Shown: piece after piece, positions 53,635 to 63,133 of the stretch | Position numbering within the stretch: position 1 is the first letter of the stretch | Layout: every line of letters starts with the position of its first letter | Source of the DNA: Natronobacterium texcoconense | GTDB lineage: Archaea > Halobacteriota > Halobacteria > Halobacteriales > Natrialbaceae | Direction: 5' to 3' | DNA length: 64,000 nucleotides | NCBI RefSeq assembly: GCF_900104065.1 | Contig: NZ_FNLC01000005.1 | Span: 1-64,000, forward strand | Position numbers and translations under genes: made by a program | Notes under the pieces: model-generated | Seen by the model: the letters and a program-made list of their open reading frames with translations, nothing else | What the model was told of the DNA's origin: nothing | Databases searched by the model: none

Positions 53635-54575
53635 GTGAACACACCCTTTCGACCGAGACAGAACACACTGGTACTGCCTCTCCACAACTGGCGTCGCCGG
53701 TCCGACGGATCGTTTCCGATTCGGTTCCTCCGCAATCCCGTTCCGTCCCGGCAACGCTCTGTACCGTCGCGGCCGAAATCGCGGCTGGATCGACGGCCGA
53801 CTCGAGCGATCCGTCGGCCGAGATCGTCGACCCCGTCGTAAGCGCCGTCACTTCGCTCGAGGGGTACGTCCGTATCAGGCACGATCTGGTGGCGACGAAC
53901 CGGTACGCCGCCGAAACGGACGAACGTGACGCGGCACTGCTTGCAAGTGACTACCTCCACGCCGCAGCGTACGCGGCGGTCGACGACGCACCGATCTCCG
54001 ACCGTCGCTCGATCGAGTTGTACCGGATCCTGACCGGGGGATCGACCGCGCTCTCCCGTGGATTCCTCGAGTGGGGAGACACCGGGACCGACGCGGACAC
54101 TGACGACGACCATCAGCGATCACGACCGACGGCGATCCTCGCCGGTGTCGCGGCCGAACTGGGGGCGACAGCCCTCGGTGCGACGAACGAGACGCGGTCG
54201 GCGACGAAGAACTACGGTCGATCACTGGGGTCGGCGCTTGCGATTCGATCGTCGTCTTCGGACCCGATCGACGACGTCCACGGGCTAACGGCCCGCATCC
54301 TCTCCGGACACACCTCGTCCAGCGAGACTGACGGTCGCTCCGTCCACCAGGACGGCATCGAGAGTCGATCGAGTTCGTCAGCCATCGTCCCAGCCCCGGT
54401 CGAACGACATCTCGAGCAGGCACGCGAGACGCTCGAACGGCTCGAGGCGGCAGCAGACGTCGGTCTCGAGCGATCGGACGGCGATGAAACTGGACTGACG
54501 GCCGGTCGGTCCCCGTCGCCGCTGGATCGACTCGAGCGAGCGACGCGGGTTCCGTTCCAGACGATCGAACTATGA
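53631..54575 (+). CDS. Polyprenyl-synthase-like protein without catalytic Asp motifs
   Basis: A 314-residue helical protein. Its centre (DERDAALLASDYLHAAAYAAVDDA...IELYRILTGGSTALSRG) resembles trans-isoprenyl diphosphate synthases around helix D, but neither DDxxD motif is visible. I recall this as DUF7114 (unverified). It is probably a non-catalytic relative. Start overlaps tetR (ATGA), and its own stop overlaps the next gene (ATGA at 54572). Confidence 0.65.
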   Translation: MSEHTLSTETEHTGTASPQLASPVRRIVSDSVPPQSRSVPATLCTVAAEIAAGSTADSSDPSAEIVDPVVSAVTSLEGYVRIRHDLVATNRYAAETDERDAALLASDYLHAAAYAAVDDAPISDRRSIELYRILTGGSTALSRGFLEWGDTGTDADTDDDHQRSRPTAILAGVAAELGATALGATNETRSATKNYGRSLGSALAIRSSSSDPIDDVHGLTARILSGHTSSSETDGRSVHQDGIESRSSSSAIVPAPVERHLEQARETLERLEAAADVGLERSDGDETGLTAGRSPSPLDRLERATRVPFQTIEL

Positions 54576-54910
54576 TTGGATTCACGCGCCCGATCTGGCC
54601 TGCCTACCCCCTGTCGGTCTTCGTCGCCGGCCTGGGACACTGCTATCTGGGTCACTGGAAACGCGGAGTGATCTGGTTCCTGCTGTACGTGCTCTCGCTT
54701 GCGTTCCTGAGTGCCCGAACGGTTTCGGGTGCGTTCGAACTAGACGCGCCGTTCGTCGTCACCGCATTACAGTTCGAGCAGGTCGCTTTTACCGACGTCG
54801 CGCTCCCGCTTTCCGTTCTGATCGTCTGTCTGCTCGACGTCTATCTCATCGGGCTCTCGAAACGAACCGGAGCGACCGCGGGGGCAGAACCCCATTCGAA
54901 CGGCTCCTGA
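54572..54910 (+). CDS. Small membrane protein
   Basis: A 112-residue protein with about three hydrophobic segments (PAYPLSVFVAGLGHCYLGHW, GVIWFLLYVLSLAFLSA, ALPLSVLIVCLLDVYLIG). The GLGHCYLGHWKRGVIWFLL motif resembles TM2/DUF6677-type proteins. Third gene of the TetR operon with a 4-nt overlap. Function unknown. Confidence 0.78.
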   Translation: MIGFTRPIWPAYPLSVFVAGLGHCYLGHWKRGVIWFLLYVLSLAFLSARTVSGAFELDAPFVVTALQFEQVAFTDVALPLSVLIVCLLDVYLIGLSKRTGATAGAEPHSNGS

Positions 54911-55050
54911 ACGGATCGCTGCTTGGGTCGCGTCGGAACTGACTTCCAGCAGACCGTCTGAGTCGGACGTGTGACCGCCTCGAAAAGCGGATACAAGACA
55001 ACTGGTTGATAGAACGTGCTATTTTTGTAGTGGCCCGCCGAACGTCTCGT

Positions 55051-55458
55051 ATGGGCCGTCTCGGTACGCTTCTCCTCAAGGGAATCGGCGTCTTCGTTCT
55101 CGCATTCATCGTACTGAGTGTCATCGCGACGATCGTGGGCATCGCGTTCTCGATCGTTGCAACCATCTTCTCGATCCTCGTCACCGTCGTCGTACTGGGG
55201 CTGTTCGCGCTGGCTGTGCTCGGACTGGTGTCGTTGCTCCGGAGTGAGTCGTCGGCCGGCCGAACGTCCGACGTCGACGTCCCCTCGAGTGATCGATCCC
55301 GAAAGGACCCGCAGTCCCGATTGCGCGACCAGTACGTCGCAGGCGAGCTGTCCGAAGCCGAGTTCGAACGCGAACTGGACCGAATGCTCGAGCGAGACGA
55401 CACCGCCGATCGATCCGGGATCGACCGCTCGCGCGATCTCGATCGGACGAAGCGCTAG
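55051..55458 (+). CDS. SHOCT-domain membrane protein
   Basis: A 135-residue protein. Two membrane helices (about 10-60; VFVLAFIVLSVIATIVGIAFS) are followed by a polar linker and a C-terminal SHOCT motif (RLRDQYVAGELSEAEFERELDRML). SHOCT is an oligomerisation helix pair. A TATA (CTATTTTTG near 55019-55027) lies about 28 nt before ATG 55051; the in-frame ATG at 55006 precedes it. Confidence 0.82.
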   Translation: MGRLGTLLLKGIGVFVLAFIVLSVIATIVGIAFSIVATIFSILVTVVVLGLFALAVLGLVSLLRSESSAGRTSDVDVPSSDRSRKDPQSRLRDQYVAGELSEAEFERELDRMLERDDTADRSGIDRSRDLDRTKR

Positions 55459-55541
55459 GAGTTCGTCGCCTCTCTCGATCCGACCGGACATAGCGAAGTC
55501 GGAATCAACGGAGGCAAACACCTCGAGTCGTAACGCCCGCT

Positions 55542-56780
55542 ATGGACGTCGAGTTTCTCGGGGGTGCACGCGAGATCGGTCGAAGCGCGATCCTCGTCGA
55601 CGACAGTCTCTTGCTGGATTTCGGGATGGATTCGGGGAATCCACCGTCGTTTCCGATCGACGAGGTCGACCCAGAGGCCGTGGTCGTTAGCCACGGCCAC
55701 CTCGATCACGTCGGCTCGATCCCGACGCTGCTGTCGGGTGACGCTCGACCGACGATTCACTGGACGCGACCGACGAACGAACTCACGGGGGTACTCGCTC
55801 GCGATACGCTTCGACTCCACGGCGGCACCTACGACTGTCCGTTCACCGAGACCGAGGTCGCCCGCCTCGCCCAGGTCTCGGAAACCCACGGCTACCGCGA
55901 CCCCTTCGAGGCTGCCGGCTACGAGGTCACCTTCTTCGACGCAGGGCACGTGCCGGGTAGCGCACACGTTCTGATCGACGACGGCGACACCCGCTTGCTC
56001 TACACCGGCGACTTCCACACCGAAGAGCAGCGACTGCTCTCCGGAACGACCGCCCGCCCCGACGCCGACGTCGTGATCTGTGAGAGCACCTACTCCGACG
56101 TCAGTCGGCCGCCACGCGAGGAGATCGAGGCCGAGTTCGTCGAGAGCATCGAGGAGACGATCTGGGGCGGCGGTACCGTCGTCGTCCCCGCGTTCGCGAT
56201 CGGCCGCACCCAGGAAGTACTCTGTCTCTGCGAGGAACACGACCTCGAGTGTTACGTCGACGGGATGGGCAAACGCGTCACCGAAATCTTCCTACGGGAA
56301 GGCAACCGCGAGTTTCTCCGCGATCCCGACCTCCTGCGGCGAGCGAAGGGCAACGCCCGATTCGTCGACGGTCGCGACGGGCAGCGGAAACGCATCGCCG
56401 AGCAGAATACGGTGATCGTCACGACCAGCGGAATGCTCCACGGCGGCCCTGCGATGACTTACGTACCCGCAATTCGCTCCCATCCAGCCAACAAGATTGC
56501 CATGACGGGCTACCAGGTCGAGGGCACGCCCGGCCGCGAACTGCTCGAGACCGGTAGCGCGGTGATCGACGACCGCTCGATGCGCGTCAGCGCCCAGGTC
56601 GAACAGTACGACTTCTCCGCTCACGCCGACCGAGAAGGACTGCTCGACTTTCTCGACGCCTACCACGACAGCGAGGTGCTGGTCAACCACGGCGATCGAT
56701 GCGAGGCGTTCGCCGAGGAGTTACGGGCCGACGGATTCGACGCGAGCGCACCGGAACTGGGGGAGCGACTCGAGGTGTAG
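55542..56780 (+). CDS. Beta-CASP metallo-beta-lactamase RNase (aCPSF2-like)
   Basis: A 412-residue MBL/beta-CASP nuclease without KH domains, the length of aCPSF2. The Zn-binding motif SHGHLDHVG is at residues 51-59. Further ligands are in AGHVPGSAH and YTGDFH. Beta-CASP motifs A (CESTYSD), B/C (SAHADREG) and the final His (VNHGD) are present. It starts FLGGAREIGRSAILV as the family does. Likely an RNA 3'-end processing or decay enzyme. Confidence 0.9.
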   Translation: MDVEFLGGAREIGRSAILVDDSLLLDFGMDSGNPPSFPIDEVDPEAVVVSHGHLDHVGSIPTLLSGDARPTIHWTRPTNELTGVLARDTLRLHGGTYDCPFTETEVARLAQVSETHGYRDPFEAAGYEVTFFDAGHVPGSAHVLIDDGDTRLLYTGDFHTEEQRLLSGTTARPDADVVICESTYSDVSRPPREEIEAEFVESIEETIWGGGTVVVPAFAIGRTQEVLCLCEEHDLECYVDGMGKRVTEIFLREGNREFLRDPDLLRRAKGNARFVDGRDGQRKRIAEQNTVIVTTSGMLHGGPAMTYVPAIRSHPANKIAMTGYQVEGTPGRELLETGSAVIDDRSMRVSAQVEQYDFSAHADREGLLDFLDAYHDSEVLVNHGDRCEAFAEELRADGFDASAPELGERLEV

Positions 56781-56838
56781 CGGCCACCGCACGACCCAAA
56801 TGGTTAAGTTTCTGTCGTGTATCGATCGGATCGATAGC

Positions 56839-57261
56839 ATGAATCCGTACGTCCTCCCACTCTGTAGCGTCTTCGTCGCACTCGTCGCCGGCGTCCAGCG
56901 GCGATCGACCAACCTCCTCCTCGAACTGACCTCGACGGGACCGTCCACCGATTTCCAGGTCCTCCTCGGCGGCCGGTTCGCAGCGTTCGTGGCCGTCTAC
57001 GGACTGCTGTTCGGCCTCGCGTATCTGGTCGGGACCCGTTCCACGACGACTGTCGACGATGTGACGATATCACTCCTGACCGGCGCCGTCGCGGCCGTCG
57101 TCTCGCTCGTCACCACGGGCCTGATCGACTGGTCGCTCGAGCCGAACTACGCGGATCCGGTCCTCGGCACGGTAGCCCTGATCGGTTCGTCCATCGGTAC
57201 GGGCGTCCAGTTCGCAGTCGTCGCATTCGCCGGCATCGCGCTAGCCCGCCGACGGACCTGA
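56839..57261 (+). CDS. Four-TM membrane protein, unknown
   Basis: A 140-residue hydrophobic protein with about four TM segments (LPLCSVFVALVAGV, FAAFVAVYGLLFGLAYLV, LLTGAVAAVVSLVTTGLI, LIGSSIGTGVQFAVVAFAGIA). The TATA GGTTAAG (56802-56808) lies about 32 nt before ATG 56839, which argues against the ATG at 56800. No family recognised. Confidence 0.72.
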   Translation: MNPYVLPLCSVFVALVAGVQRRSTNLLLELTSTGPSTDFQVLLGGRFAAFVAVYGLLFGLAYLVGTRSTTTVDDVTISLLTGAVAAVVSLVTTGLIDWSLEPNYADPVLGTVALIGSSIGTGVQFAVVAFAGIALARRRT

Positions 57262-57302
57262 CCCCCTGTCGCTTTGATAGGGCTCGACCGCGAACGATTC
57301 GT

Positions 57303-57407
57303 ATGTCGTCGCTCGAGCACCCAGTCCGGATCGGTCTCGCCACCCTACGAGCCGCTGGCTTCAGGCAGTTGCCGTTCGAATCGACGCCCGTCAGGGGTGG
57401 TCCCTGA
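57303..57407 (+). CDS. Small upstream ORF of the flavodoxin gene (34 aa)
   Basis: A 34-codon ORF (MSSLEHPVRIGLATL...). The TTTGATAG at about 57273-57280 lies 25-30 nt upstream. Its TGA overlaps the flavodoxin ATG as TGATG. Either a leader for translational coupling or a real microprotein. Its non-acidic composition argues for the former. Confidence 0.45.
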   Translation: MSSLEHPVRIGLATLRAAGFRQLPFESTPVRGGP

Positions 57408-57955
57408 TGGCGACGGTCCTCGTCGCCTACGGCTCGAGCGAGGGTCAGACCGAGACGGTCGCCGAACGGATCGTCGAGGTTCTCGAGACGGAGGGTCTCG
57501 ACGCGACGCTCGTCGACCTGAAACGTCGCTCTGGTGCCTTCGAACCGGCAACGGTCGACAGCATCGTCGTCGGCGCGTCGATTCACGCGGGCTCACACCA
57601 GCAGTACGTCGCCGACTTCGTTCGCGACCACCGCTCGACGCTGAACCGATGTCCGTCGGCGTTTTTCTCGCTCAGCCTCTCTGCGGCTTCCGAGGACGCC
57701 GAGGCGCAGGCGACCGCCGACGACCTGCTCGAGGAGTTTCTCGAGGAGACCGGCTGGAACCCGGACGGGACGCTGGCGGTCGCAGGCGCGCTCAAGTACA
57801 GCGAGTACGGCTTCTTCAAACGGTTCGTGATGCGCTGGATCGGTGGCAGGGCGAGTGGCGATACCGATACCTCACGGGACTACGAGTACACCGACTGGGA
57901 CGAAGTCGAGTCGTTCGCACGGCAGTTCGCGACGTTGATTCGGACGGACGCCTGA
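57407..57955 (+). CDS. Flavodoxin-domain protein (HemG-like)
   Basis: A 182-residue flavodoxin fold. The FMN phosphate loop is YGSSEGQTETVAERI (residues 9-23). Later motifs VVGASIHAGSHQQYVADFV and SLSAASEDAEAQA resemble menaquinone-dependent protoporphyrinogen oxidase HemG. It could oxidise protoporphyrinogen in haem synthesis, or be a general flavodoxin. Translation is probably coupled to the small ORF before it. Confidence 0.8.
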   Translation: MATVLVAYGSSEGQTETVAERIVEVLETEGLDATLVDLKRRSGAFEPATVDSIVVGASIHAGSHQQYVADFVRDHRSTLNRCPSAFFSLSLSAASEDAEAQATADDLLEEFLEETGWNPDGTLAVAGALKYSEYGFFKRFVMRWIGGRASGDTDTSRDYEYTDWDEVESFARQFATLIRTDA

Positions 57956-58016
57956 GTGGGGTGGCTCCGTAGCACTTGCTTCCTCTATAGGCGTCGCCGT
58001 CGTAGTTCGGTGGACC

Positions 58017-58793
58017 ATGCTGGGACCGCTCCTTCATCACTTCTCGCGACGCGACCGTACCGAATCGGCAAGCGACACGACCGATGAAACCGAACGAGAG
58101 TCGGAGGACGATTCGTTGCGGCGATGGCCGTGGCTCCTTTTCACCCTCTCGCTGTTCGCCGTCTACCACACCCGCCTTCGGCCGTGGCATCGCCGCTGGG
58201 GAACGACGCCTCGAGAAGCCGTGGGTACGCTTCCCGGCGACGAATTCCTCTCGGAGCCTGCGGATCGGGTCACACACGCGGTCGAGATCGACGCGACGCC
58301 CGGTGCCGTGTGGCAGTGGCTCGTCCAGATCGGCCAGAACCGTGGCGGTTTCTACAGTTACGACGTCCTCGAGAACCTGGTCGGTGCGGACATCCACACC
58401 GTCGACCGGATCGTCCCCGAGTACCAGAACCTGTCGGAGGGCGACGTGGTCAGGCTGGCTCCCGAGGACTACCCCGTCTCACGACCCGATTCCGCACCGG
58501 AGGTCGTTCGCCTCGAGGAGGAACGCGCGCTCGTCCTCCGCCCACCGGTCGAGGGAGAGACCTGGGTGTGGGCGTTCGTCTGCCGGGAGACCGACGACGG
58601 AACGACGCGACTCGTCGCTCGAATCAGTTCACCGGCGCCGTCGTCGCGACTCGAGGCCGTCGTCGGCTACCTGTTCTGGGAGCCAGCACACTTCGTCATG
58701 GAACGGAAGATGCTCCGCGAGATCAAACGGCGTGCACAACGGTGGGGTGAAACAGAGGGGGAGTCCGTCGATATCGAAGCGAGTCGCCGGTAG
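58017..58793 (+). CDS. SRPBCC-family protein
   Basis: A 258-residue protein with one possible membrane helix (WPWLLFTLSLFAVY, about 38-51) and a START/SRPBCC-type ligand-binding domain (about 85-240; HAVEIDATPGAVWQWLVQIGQNRGGFYSYDVLENL). Binding partner unknown. The start at 58017 precedes a polar, acidic lead. Ordinary codon use. Confidence 0.78.
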   Translation: MLGPLLHHFSRRDRTESASDTTDETERESEDDSLRRWPWLLFTLSLFAVYHTRLRPWHRRWGTTPREAVGTLPGDEFLSEPADRVTHAVEIDATPGAVWQWLVQIGQNRGGFYSYDVLENLVGADIHTVDRIVPEYQNLSEGDVVRLAPEDYPVSRPDSAPEVVRLEEERALVLRPPVEGETWVWAFVCRETDDGTTRLVARISSPAPSSRLEAVVGYLFWEPAHFVMERKMLREIKRRAQRWGETEGESVDIEASRR

Positions 58794-58885
58794 TGCGTTC
58801 CAATCGTCACCCGACCACTCGCCCCGAAACCGGCAGCCATTGCCGCGCCGCCAACGACTTTTCACCAGTTCGTGGTCCGACGGCT

Positions 58886-59311
58886 ATGACGACCGATCCC
58901 GACGACCTCGAGTTGAGCGACGAGGAAGCCGACGCGCTCCACCACATGCAACTGGGAATCGAGTACGTTCACCGGGCGTACGGCTCGTTGCTCGAGTTCC
59001 ACCACCAGCTCGGACACGCGATGGATCGGATGAGCGACGCCGAGGACGAACTCCGGGCGGCCGGCCACGAGGAGTGGGCCGACAGCCTCCAGAACGACCA
59101 CCTGCCGGCGGGGGCGATCAGCGATCAGTGGACGTTCGAACTCGTCGAGGAGTTCTCGACGGAGTTCATGGACGACGTCGTCGCATTCGAGGACGCGGTC
59201 CGGGAGGAACTGGCGGACGGCCTCGATCACGTAACCGAACGCCAGCAGAAACGCCGACTGCGCGAGCGCGCCGACGGCGATGCGGCGTCGGACTCGCCCG
59301 TCGAAGAGTAA
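58886..59311 (+). CDS. DUF5828 family protein
   Basis: A 141-residue acidic helical protein; the core AYGSLLEFHHQLGHAMDRMSDAEDELR and NDHLPAGAISDQWTFELVEEF match what I recall as DUF5828. The TATA ACTTTTCACC lies about 28 nt before ATG 58886. No function known. The longer upstream frame is basic and not coding. Confidence 0.75.
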   Translation: MTTDPDDLELSDEEADALHHMQLGIEYVHRAYGSLLEFHHQLGHAMDRMSDAEDELRAAGHEEWADSLQNDHLPAGAISDQWTFELVEEFSTEFMDDVVAFEDAVREELADGLDHVTERQQKRRLRERADGDAASDSPVEE

Positions 59312-59367
59312 TCCGCTCGTTGAGCCGAGTGAGAAGTATTTTCGCTTCCCTTCACGTATCACCGCAC

Positions 59368-60495
59368 ATGACCGACCGGTACGACGCCATCGTCCTCGGC
59401 GTCGGCGGCATGGGAAGTGCGACCGTCGCCCACCTCGCCGCCCGTGGCGTCGACGTGCTCGGTCTCGAGCGCTACGACGTCCCACACGACCACGGCTCGT
59501 CACACGGCTACACGCGCCGTTTCACGTTCACCGACGCCGACGACCCGGCTGCTGTCCCGCTGCTCCAGCGAGCCGAACAACTCTGGACGGCCCTCGAGGA
59601 CGACCACGCCCGGCAGTTGTTCTACCGGACCGGTTCGATCGACGCCGGTCCAGCCGATGGCTCTCTTCTCGAGAACGCGGTAGCCGCCTGCGAGGACCTC
59701 GGCCGCGAGTACGAACGTCTCTCGAGTACGGAACTATCCGATCGGTATCCGGAATACGACCTCCCGCCCGAGTACGAGGCGATCTACCAGCCCGATGGCG
59801 GCTTTCTGGACCCGGAAGCGTGTCTCGTCGCTCACGTCGAGCGCGCACACCGCGAGGGAGCCACGATTCGTGCCCGCGAGCGAGTCGTCGACTGGTCGCC
59901 GACGGGAGACGGCGTCCGCGTCGAAACCGACTACGACGCCTACGAGTCCGATCACCTCGTGATCACCGCGGGCGCGTGGACAGCCCGGTTCGTCGACGCG
60001 CTCGAGGGAATCGCGGTACCGGAACGGCAGGTCGTCGCCCGATTCCAGCCCGACGAACCCGCTCGGTTCGAACCGAATCAGTTCCCCGTCTGGAACCTCG
60101 AGACGCCTGACGGCCGGTTCTACGGCGGTCCCGTTCACCGCGTCCCTGGCCTCGAGTTCGGCCGTCACCACCACCGCGAGGAAACCGTCGACCCCGACGC
60201 GTTCGAACGAGAACCCACCCAGGCGGACGAACGGTTCCTGCGCGAGTTCGCCGAGGAGTACCTCCCCGCCGGGACGGGACCGACACTACACATGGACACC
60301 TGCCTGTATACGAACACACCGGACGAGCAGTTCGTCCTCGATACGCTGCCGGACGACTCACAGGTCGTGGTCGGCGCCGGATTCTCGGGTCGCGGTTTCG
60401 CGTTCGCCAGCGTCGTCGGCGAAATCATCGCCGACCTGGCCGTCGACGGCGAAACGGACCACGAGATCGAGCCGTTCTCGCTGGACCGGTTCTAG
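59368..60495 (+). CDS. solA: FAD-dependent N-methyl amino acid oxidase (SolA/sarcosine-oxidase type)
   Basis: A 375-residue DAO-family flavoenzyme. FAD Rossmann motif GVGGMGSATVAHLAARG (residues 11-27), acidic end LGLERYD. Near the C-terminus DTCLYTNTPDEQFVLD contains the Cys that covalently holds FAD in monomeric sarcosine oxidase and SolA. It likely demethylates N-methyl amino acids, giving formaldehyde and H2O2. Overlaps the opposite-strand DUF5305 gene by 4 nt. Confidence 0.88.
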   Translation: MTDRYDAIVLGVGGMGSATVAHLAARGVDVLGLERYDVPHDHGSSHGYTRRFTFTDADDPAAVPLLQRAEQLWTALEDDHARQLFYRTGSIDAGPADGSLLENAVAACEDLGREYERLSSTELSDRYPEYDLPPEYEAIYQPDGGFLDPEACLVAHVERAHREGATIRARERVVDWSPTGDGVRVETDYDAYESDHLVITAGAWTARFVDALEGIAVPERQVVARFQPDEPARFEPNQFPVWNLETPDGRFYGGPVHRVPGLEFGRHHHREETVDPDAFEREPTQADERFLREFAEEYLPAGTGPTLHMDTCLYTNTPDEQFVLDTLPDDSQVVVGAGFSGRGFAFASVVGEIIADLAVDGETDHEIEPFSLDRF

Positions 60496-61970
60496 AAGAG
60501 TTCCACTTCCTCGTCCCGTTCGCTGTCGGAAGACTCTACACTCGAGTCGTCCGTCTCTTCCCGGTCGCTGGATTCCGCTGTCCGTGTATCTTCGTCGGGT
60601 CCTCGCTCGCTGTCCGGTCCGACTCCGACGTGCTCGAGCCACGAATCGACCACCGACCGGAGTTCGTCCAAACGGTCGCCGAAATCCGCCTCATCCACCG
60701 TCTCACCGCCGGATCGCAGGGCACCGGCCGACTGGAAGAACCGGAACTCGGTGTCGTCGGCCCCGTCGTCCTCGAGCACCGACTCGAGCGTCGGCGGGTC
60801 GTAGACGTACGCCGTTCCCTCGTGGCGGACGACGTATCGCTCGGTCCGACGATCGAAGACGATCCCGGTGCCGACGTCGATCCCGAACCCTGCGAGATCG
60901 GCGAGCGTGTCGACGGTTGCGTACTCGGCGGTCGGTTTTCCGTCTTCCTCGCCTGCTTCGTCCTCGTTCGCACTCTTTTCCCCGTCGCTCTCGCCTTCGC
61001 CGAACTCGAGTTCCGATACGGGGAGTCGGGCAGTCGTAATCACCTCGTCGAACCGCTCGCGGTCCTCCTGGTAGGTCAGCCACTCGCGTTCCGCCGGCGA
61101 CGGGTCCGAGAGTCGTCTCGAGGCGACGACCAGGCCGATGACACCACCCAGTCCGACCACGAGGAGCAACGGGCCACCGACGGACCGAACCGGTCCGACG
61201 GGTGCGGTCGAAGTTACCGTTTCGTACTCCTCGTCGTGGCTTTCGTCGTATGCGCCTGCTCCCGCGTCGTCGACCGCGTAGGTGCTTCCGCTGTACTCGA
61301 TCGGCACCCGGTACTGGTCGGCCGCGGTTCGGTAGTCCCCGTCGATCTCTCCTTCGATCTCGCGTTCGATCTCGAGGACGATCTCGGTCTCGCCGGGGCT
61401 GGCCCCGAGGTCGGCTTCGATCTCGTCGATCGCCGCCGCGACCTCGGTGACGTCGACGGTGAAGGCTGCGGTGACGCGTTCGTCCGGATCGACGTTCGCC
61501 TCGCTGACCGACGCGAGCGACTCTCGCTGGCTCCAGTAGACGGTCCCGTCCCCGTCACCGGGTTCGACGGCTCGATACGCGAGGTCGACGGAGACGTCCA
61601 CGTCTACGTTCCGGGCGCTGTCGGCCTCGTACCCGCCGGTGAACTCGCCGTCTAGCTCCGGCGCGATCGACGTATAGTACAGCGGTTCGTCCTCGAGAAC
61701 GGTGCCGTTCGCGTAGACCGCCGTCAGTTCGGTCACCGTCGCCTCGTGTGACAGCGTGCCTGTCGCGGTCCATGCGTCCTCCAGTCGCTGATCCGTCTCC
61801 TCGGGAGGTGCGGCGTAGGCGCCGTAACTCAACCAGCCACCGAGTACGACGAGAAGGACGAACCCGACGAGCAGTTCCGTCCGGTACTCCGCGAGCAGCG
61901 CACGGAGTTGCAGCTGTCGCTTTACGGCCGATCCCCCTCGCCCCGTATCGGTCGTGTCGATCGAGTCCAT
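60492..61970 (-). CDS. DUF5305 membrane protein
   Basis: A 492-residue protein. TM1 is near 34-54 (LLVGFVLLVVLGGWLSYGAYA). A large outer beta-rich domain (about 60-265) contains ELTAVYANGTVLEDEPLYYTSI. TM2 lies near 275-297 (GGPLLLVVGLGGVIGLVVAS). The cytoplasmic region has an acidic end. The DUF5305 assignment is from memory. Start ATG 61970 is 2 nt after the signal-peptidase stop, so the two are co-translated. Confidence 0.85.
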   Translation of the reverse strand: MDSIDTTDTGRGGSAVKRQLQLRALLAEYRTELLVGFVLLVVLGGWLSYGAYAAPPEETDQRLEDAWTATGTLSHEATVTELTAVYANGTVLEDEPLYYTSIAPELDGEFTGGYEADSARNVDVDVSVDLAYRAVEPGDGDGTVYWSQRESLASVSEANVDPDERVTAAFTVDVTEVAAAIDEIEADLGASPGETEIVLEIEREIEGEIDGDYRTAADQYRVPIEYSGSTYAVDDAGAGAYDESHDEEYETVTSTAPVGPVRSVGGPLLLVVGLGGVIGLVVASRRLSDPSPAEREWLTYQEDRERFDEVITTARLPVSELEFGEGESDGEKSANEDEAGEEDGKPTAEYATVDTLADLAGFGIDVGTGIVFDRRTERYVVRHEGTAYVYDPPTLESVLEDDGADDTEFRFFQSAGALRSGGETVDEADFGDRLDELRSVVDSWLEHVGVGPDSERGPDEDTRTAESSDREETDDSSVESSDSERDEEVELF

Positions 61971-61972
61971 GG

Positions 61973-63133
61973 TCAGTTTCGCCTCCGAAGATTCGATCGC
62001 GTCTTCTTCCGCCGATTTCGGACCCTCTTCGTTCGGGTGCGCGGATCCGCCGGTCCGAGCAGTCGCCGTCCGAGCCAGTAGAACCCGCCCCCGAGCAGCG
62101 AGACGATGGCCACGAACGGCGTCCAAGGGTGGAGGTCGTACAGTGCATCCAGCACCGGCAACGGCAGGAGATACAGGAATCGATACTCGGTGACGTAGGC
62201 CGGATAGTAGCCGGTTTCTTCGGGTGCCGTGACGGTGAGCGTCACGTCTTCGGTCTCCCGTGGGCCGACGGTCACCGGCCCGACGCCCCCGTCGACGGTC
62301 TCGCTTTCCGATTCGACGTAGGCGACGACCGGGACGACTCCACCGTTGGGTATCGGATGGGGCGTCTCGGCAGTCGTACCCTGCTCGATTATCAGCGACT
62401 GATCGGAGTCGAACTCCGCGCTGACGACATCGTAGGAGTGAGTGCCGGCGGGCGCGAGCATCGCCGCCGACGCAGCGACGACCACGACCAGGGCGAACGT
62501 TCCCGCGAGCACGCGCGGATCGATACCGTCGTCGCGGTCGTCTTCGATCGACGACCGTCGGGACGGCTGACGTCGCTCCCGAACCGTCTCGAGACCATAG
62601 AGGAGAAGCGACACTGCAAGGAGCAGGTAGGCGACTCCCGACGTCCCGAGAAACACACGGAAACCGAGCGTGGCCGCGAGCCAGCGCTGGACGCCCTCGA
62701 GTGTCTCGCCGACGGTCATCACCGCGGTTCCGAGACTCGGAATCGTGACGACCTCGTTGTTTACCTGCAGGGCAGTCGCGACGATCTGACCGTCCTGGAC
62801 AGGTGGCTCGTCCCCGTCCTGGTCCGTGAACGGGTTCGCGTCACCCCGGGTCACGTACCCCTGTCCCGTCTCGTCGACGATCCGGTGGGTAGTCAACCCG
62901 CCACCCTCGATCTCTTCGGCCTCGAAGACGACGACGTCGCCGCTCTCGGGCGGTCCAGTCAGTTCACTGGGGATTGCCACGAACCCGTCACCCGTCTCGA
63001 TCGTCGGCTCCATGCTGCCCGTCTCGACGAACCCGAGCAGAATCGGCTGTCCCAGAAGCTGGCCGGCGACCAGCGCGACGAGCACGACGAGGAGGAGTCC
63101 CTGGACCCCCTTCCCCACCCCCTGCCGGATCAT
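61973..63133 (-). CDS. Signal peptidase I, S26B (Sec11/SipW) type
   Basis: A 386-residue membrane peptidase. An N-terminal TM (about 10-30) is followed by the catalytic Ser40 in TGSMEPTIETGD, His in TTHRIVDE and Asp in TRGDAN: the ER-type Ser-His-Asp set, not Ser-Lys. It is about twice the usual length because of extra TM segments and an outer beta-domain after residue 170. Pairing with DUF5305 recalls SipW-type modules that process specific secreted fibre proteins. Confidence 0.9.
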   Translation of the reverse strand: MIRQGVGKGVQGLLLVVLVALVAGQLLGQPILLGFVETGSMEPTIETGDGFVAIPSELTGPPESGDVVVFEAEEIEGGGLTTHRIVDETGQGYVTRGDANPFTDQDGDEPPVQDGQIVATALQVNNEVVTIPSLGTAVMTVGETLEGVQRWLAATLGFRVFLGTSGVAYLLLAVSLLLYGLETVRERRQPSRRSSIEDDRDDGIDPRVLAGTFALVVVVAASAAMLAPAGTHSYDVVSAEFDSDQSLIIEQGTTAETPHPIPNGGVVPVVAYVESESETVDGGVGPVTVGPRETEDVTLTVTAPEETGYYPAYVTEYRFLYLLPLPVLDALYDLHPWTPFVAIVSLLGGGFYWLGRRLLGPADPRTRTKRVRNRRKKTRSNLRRRN

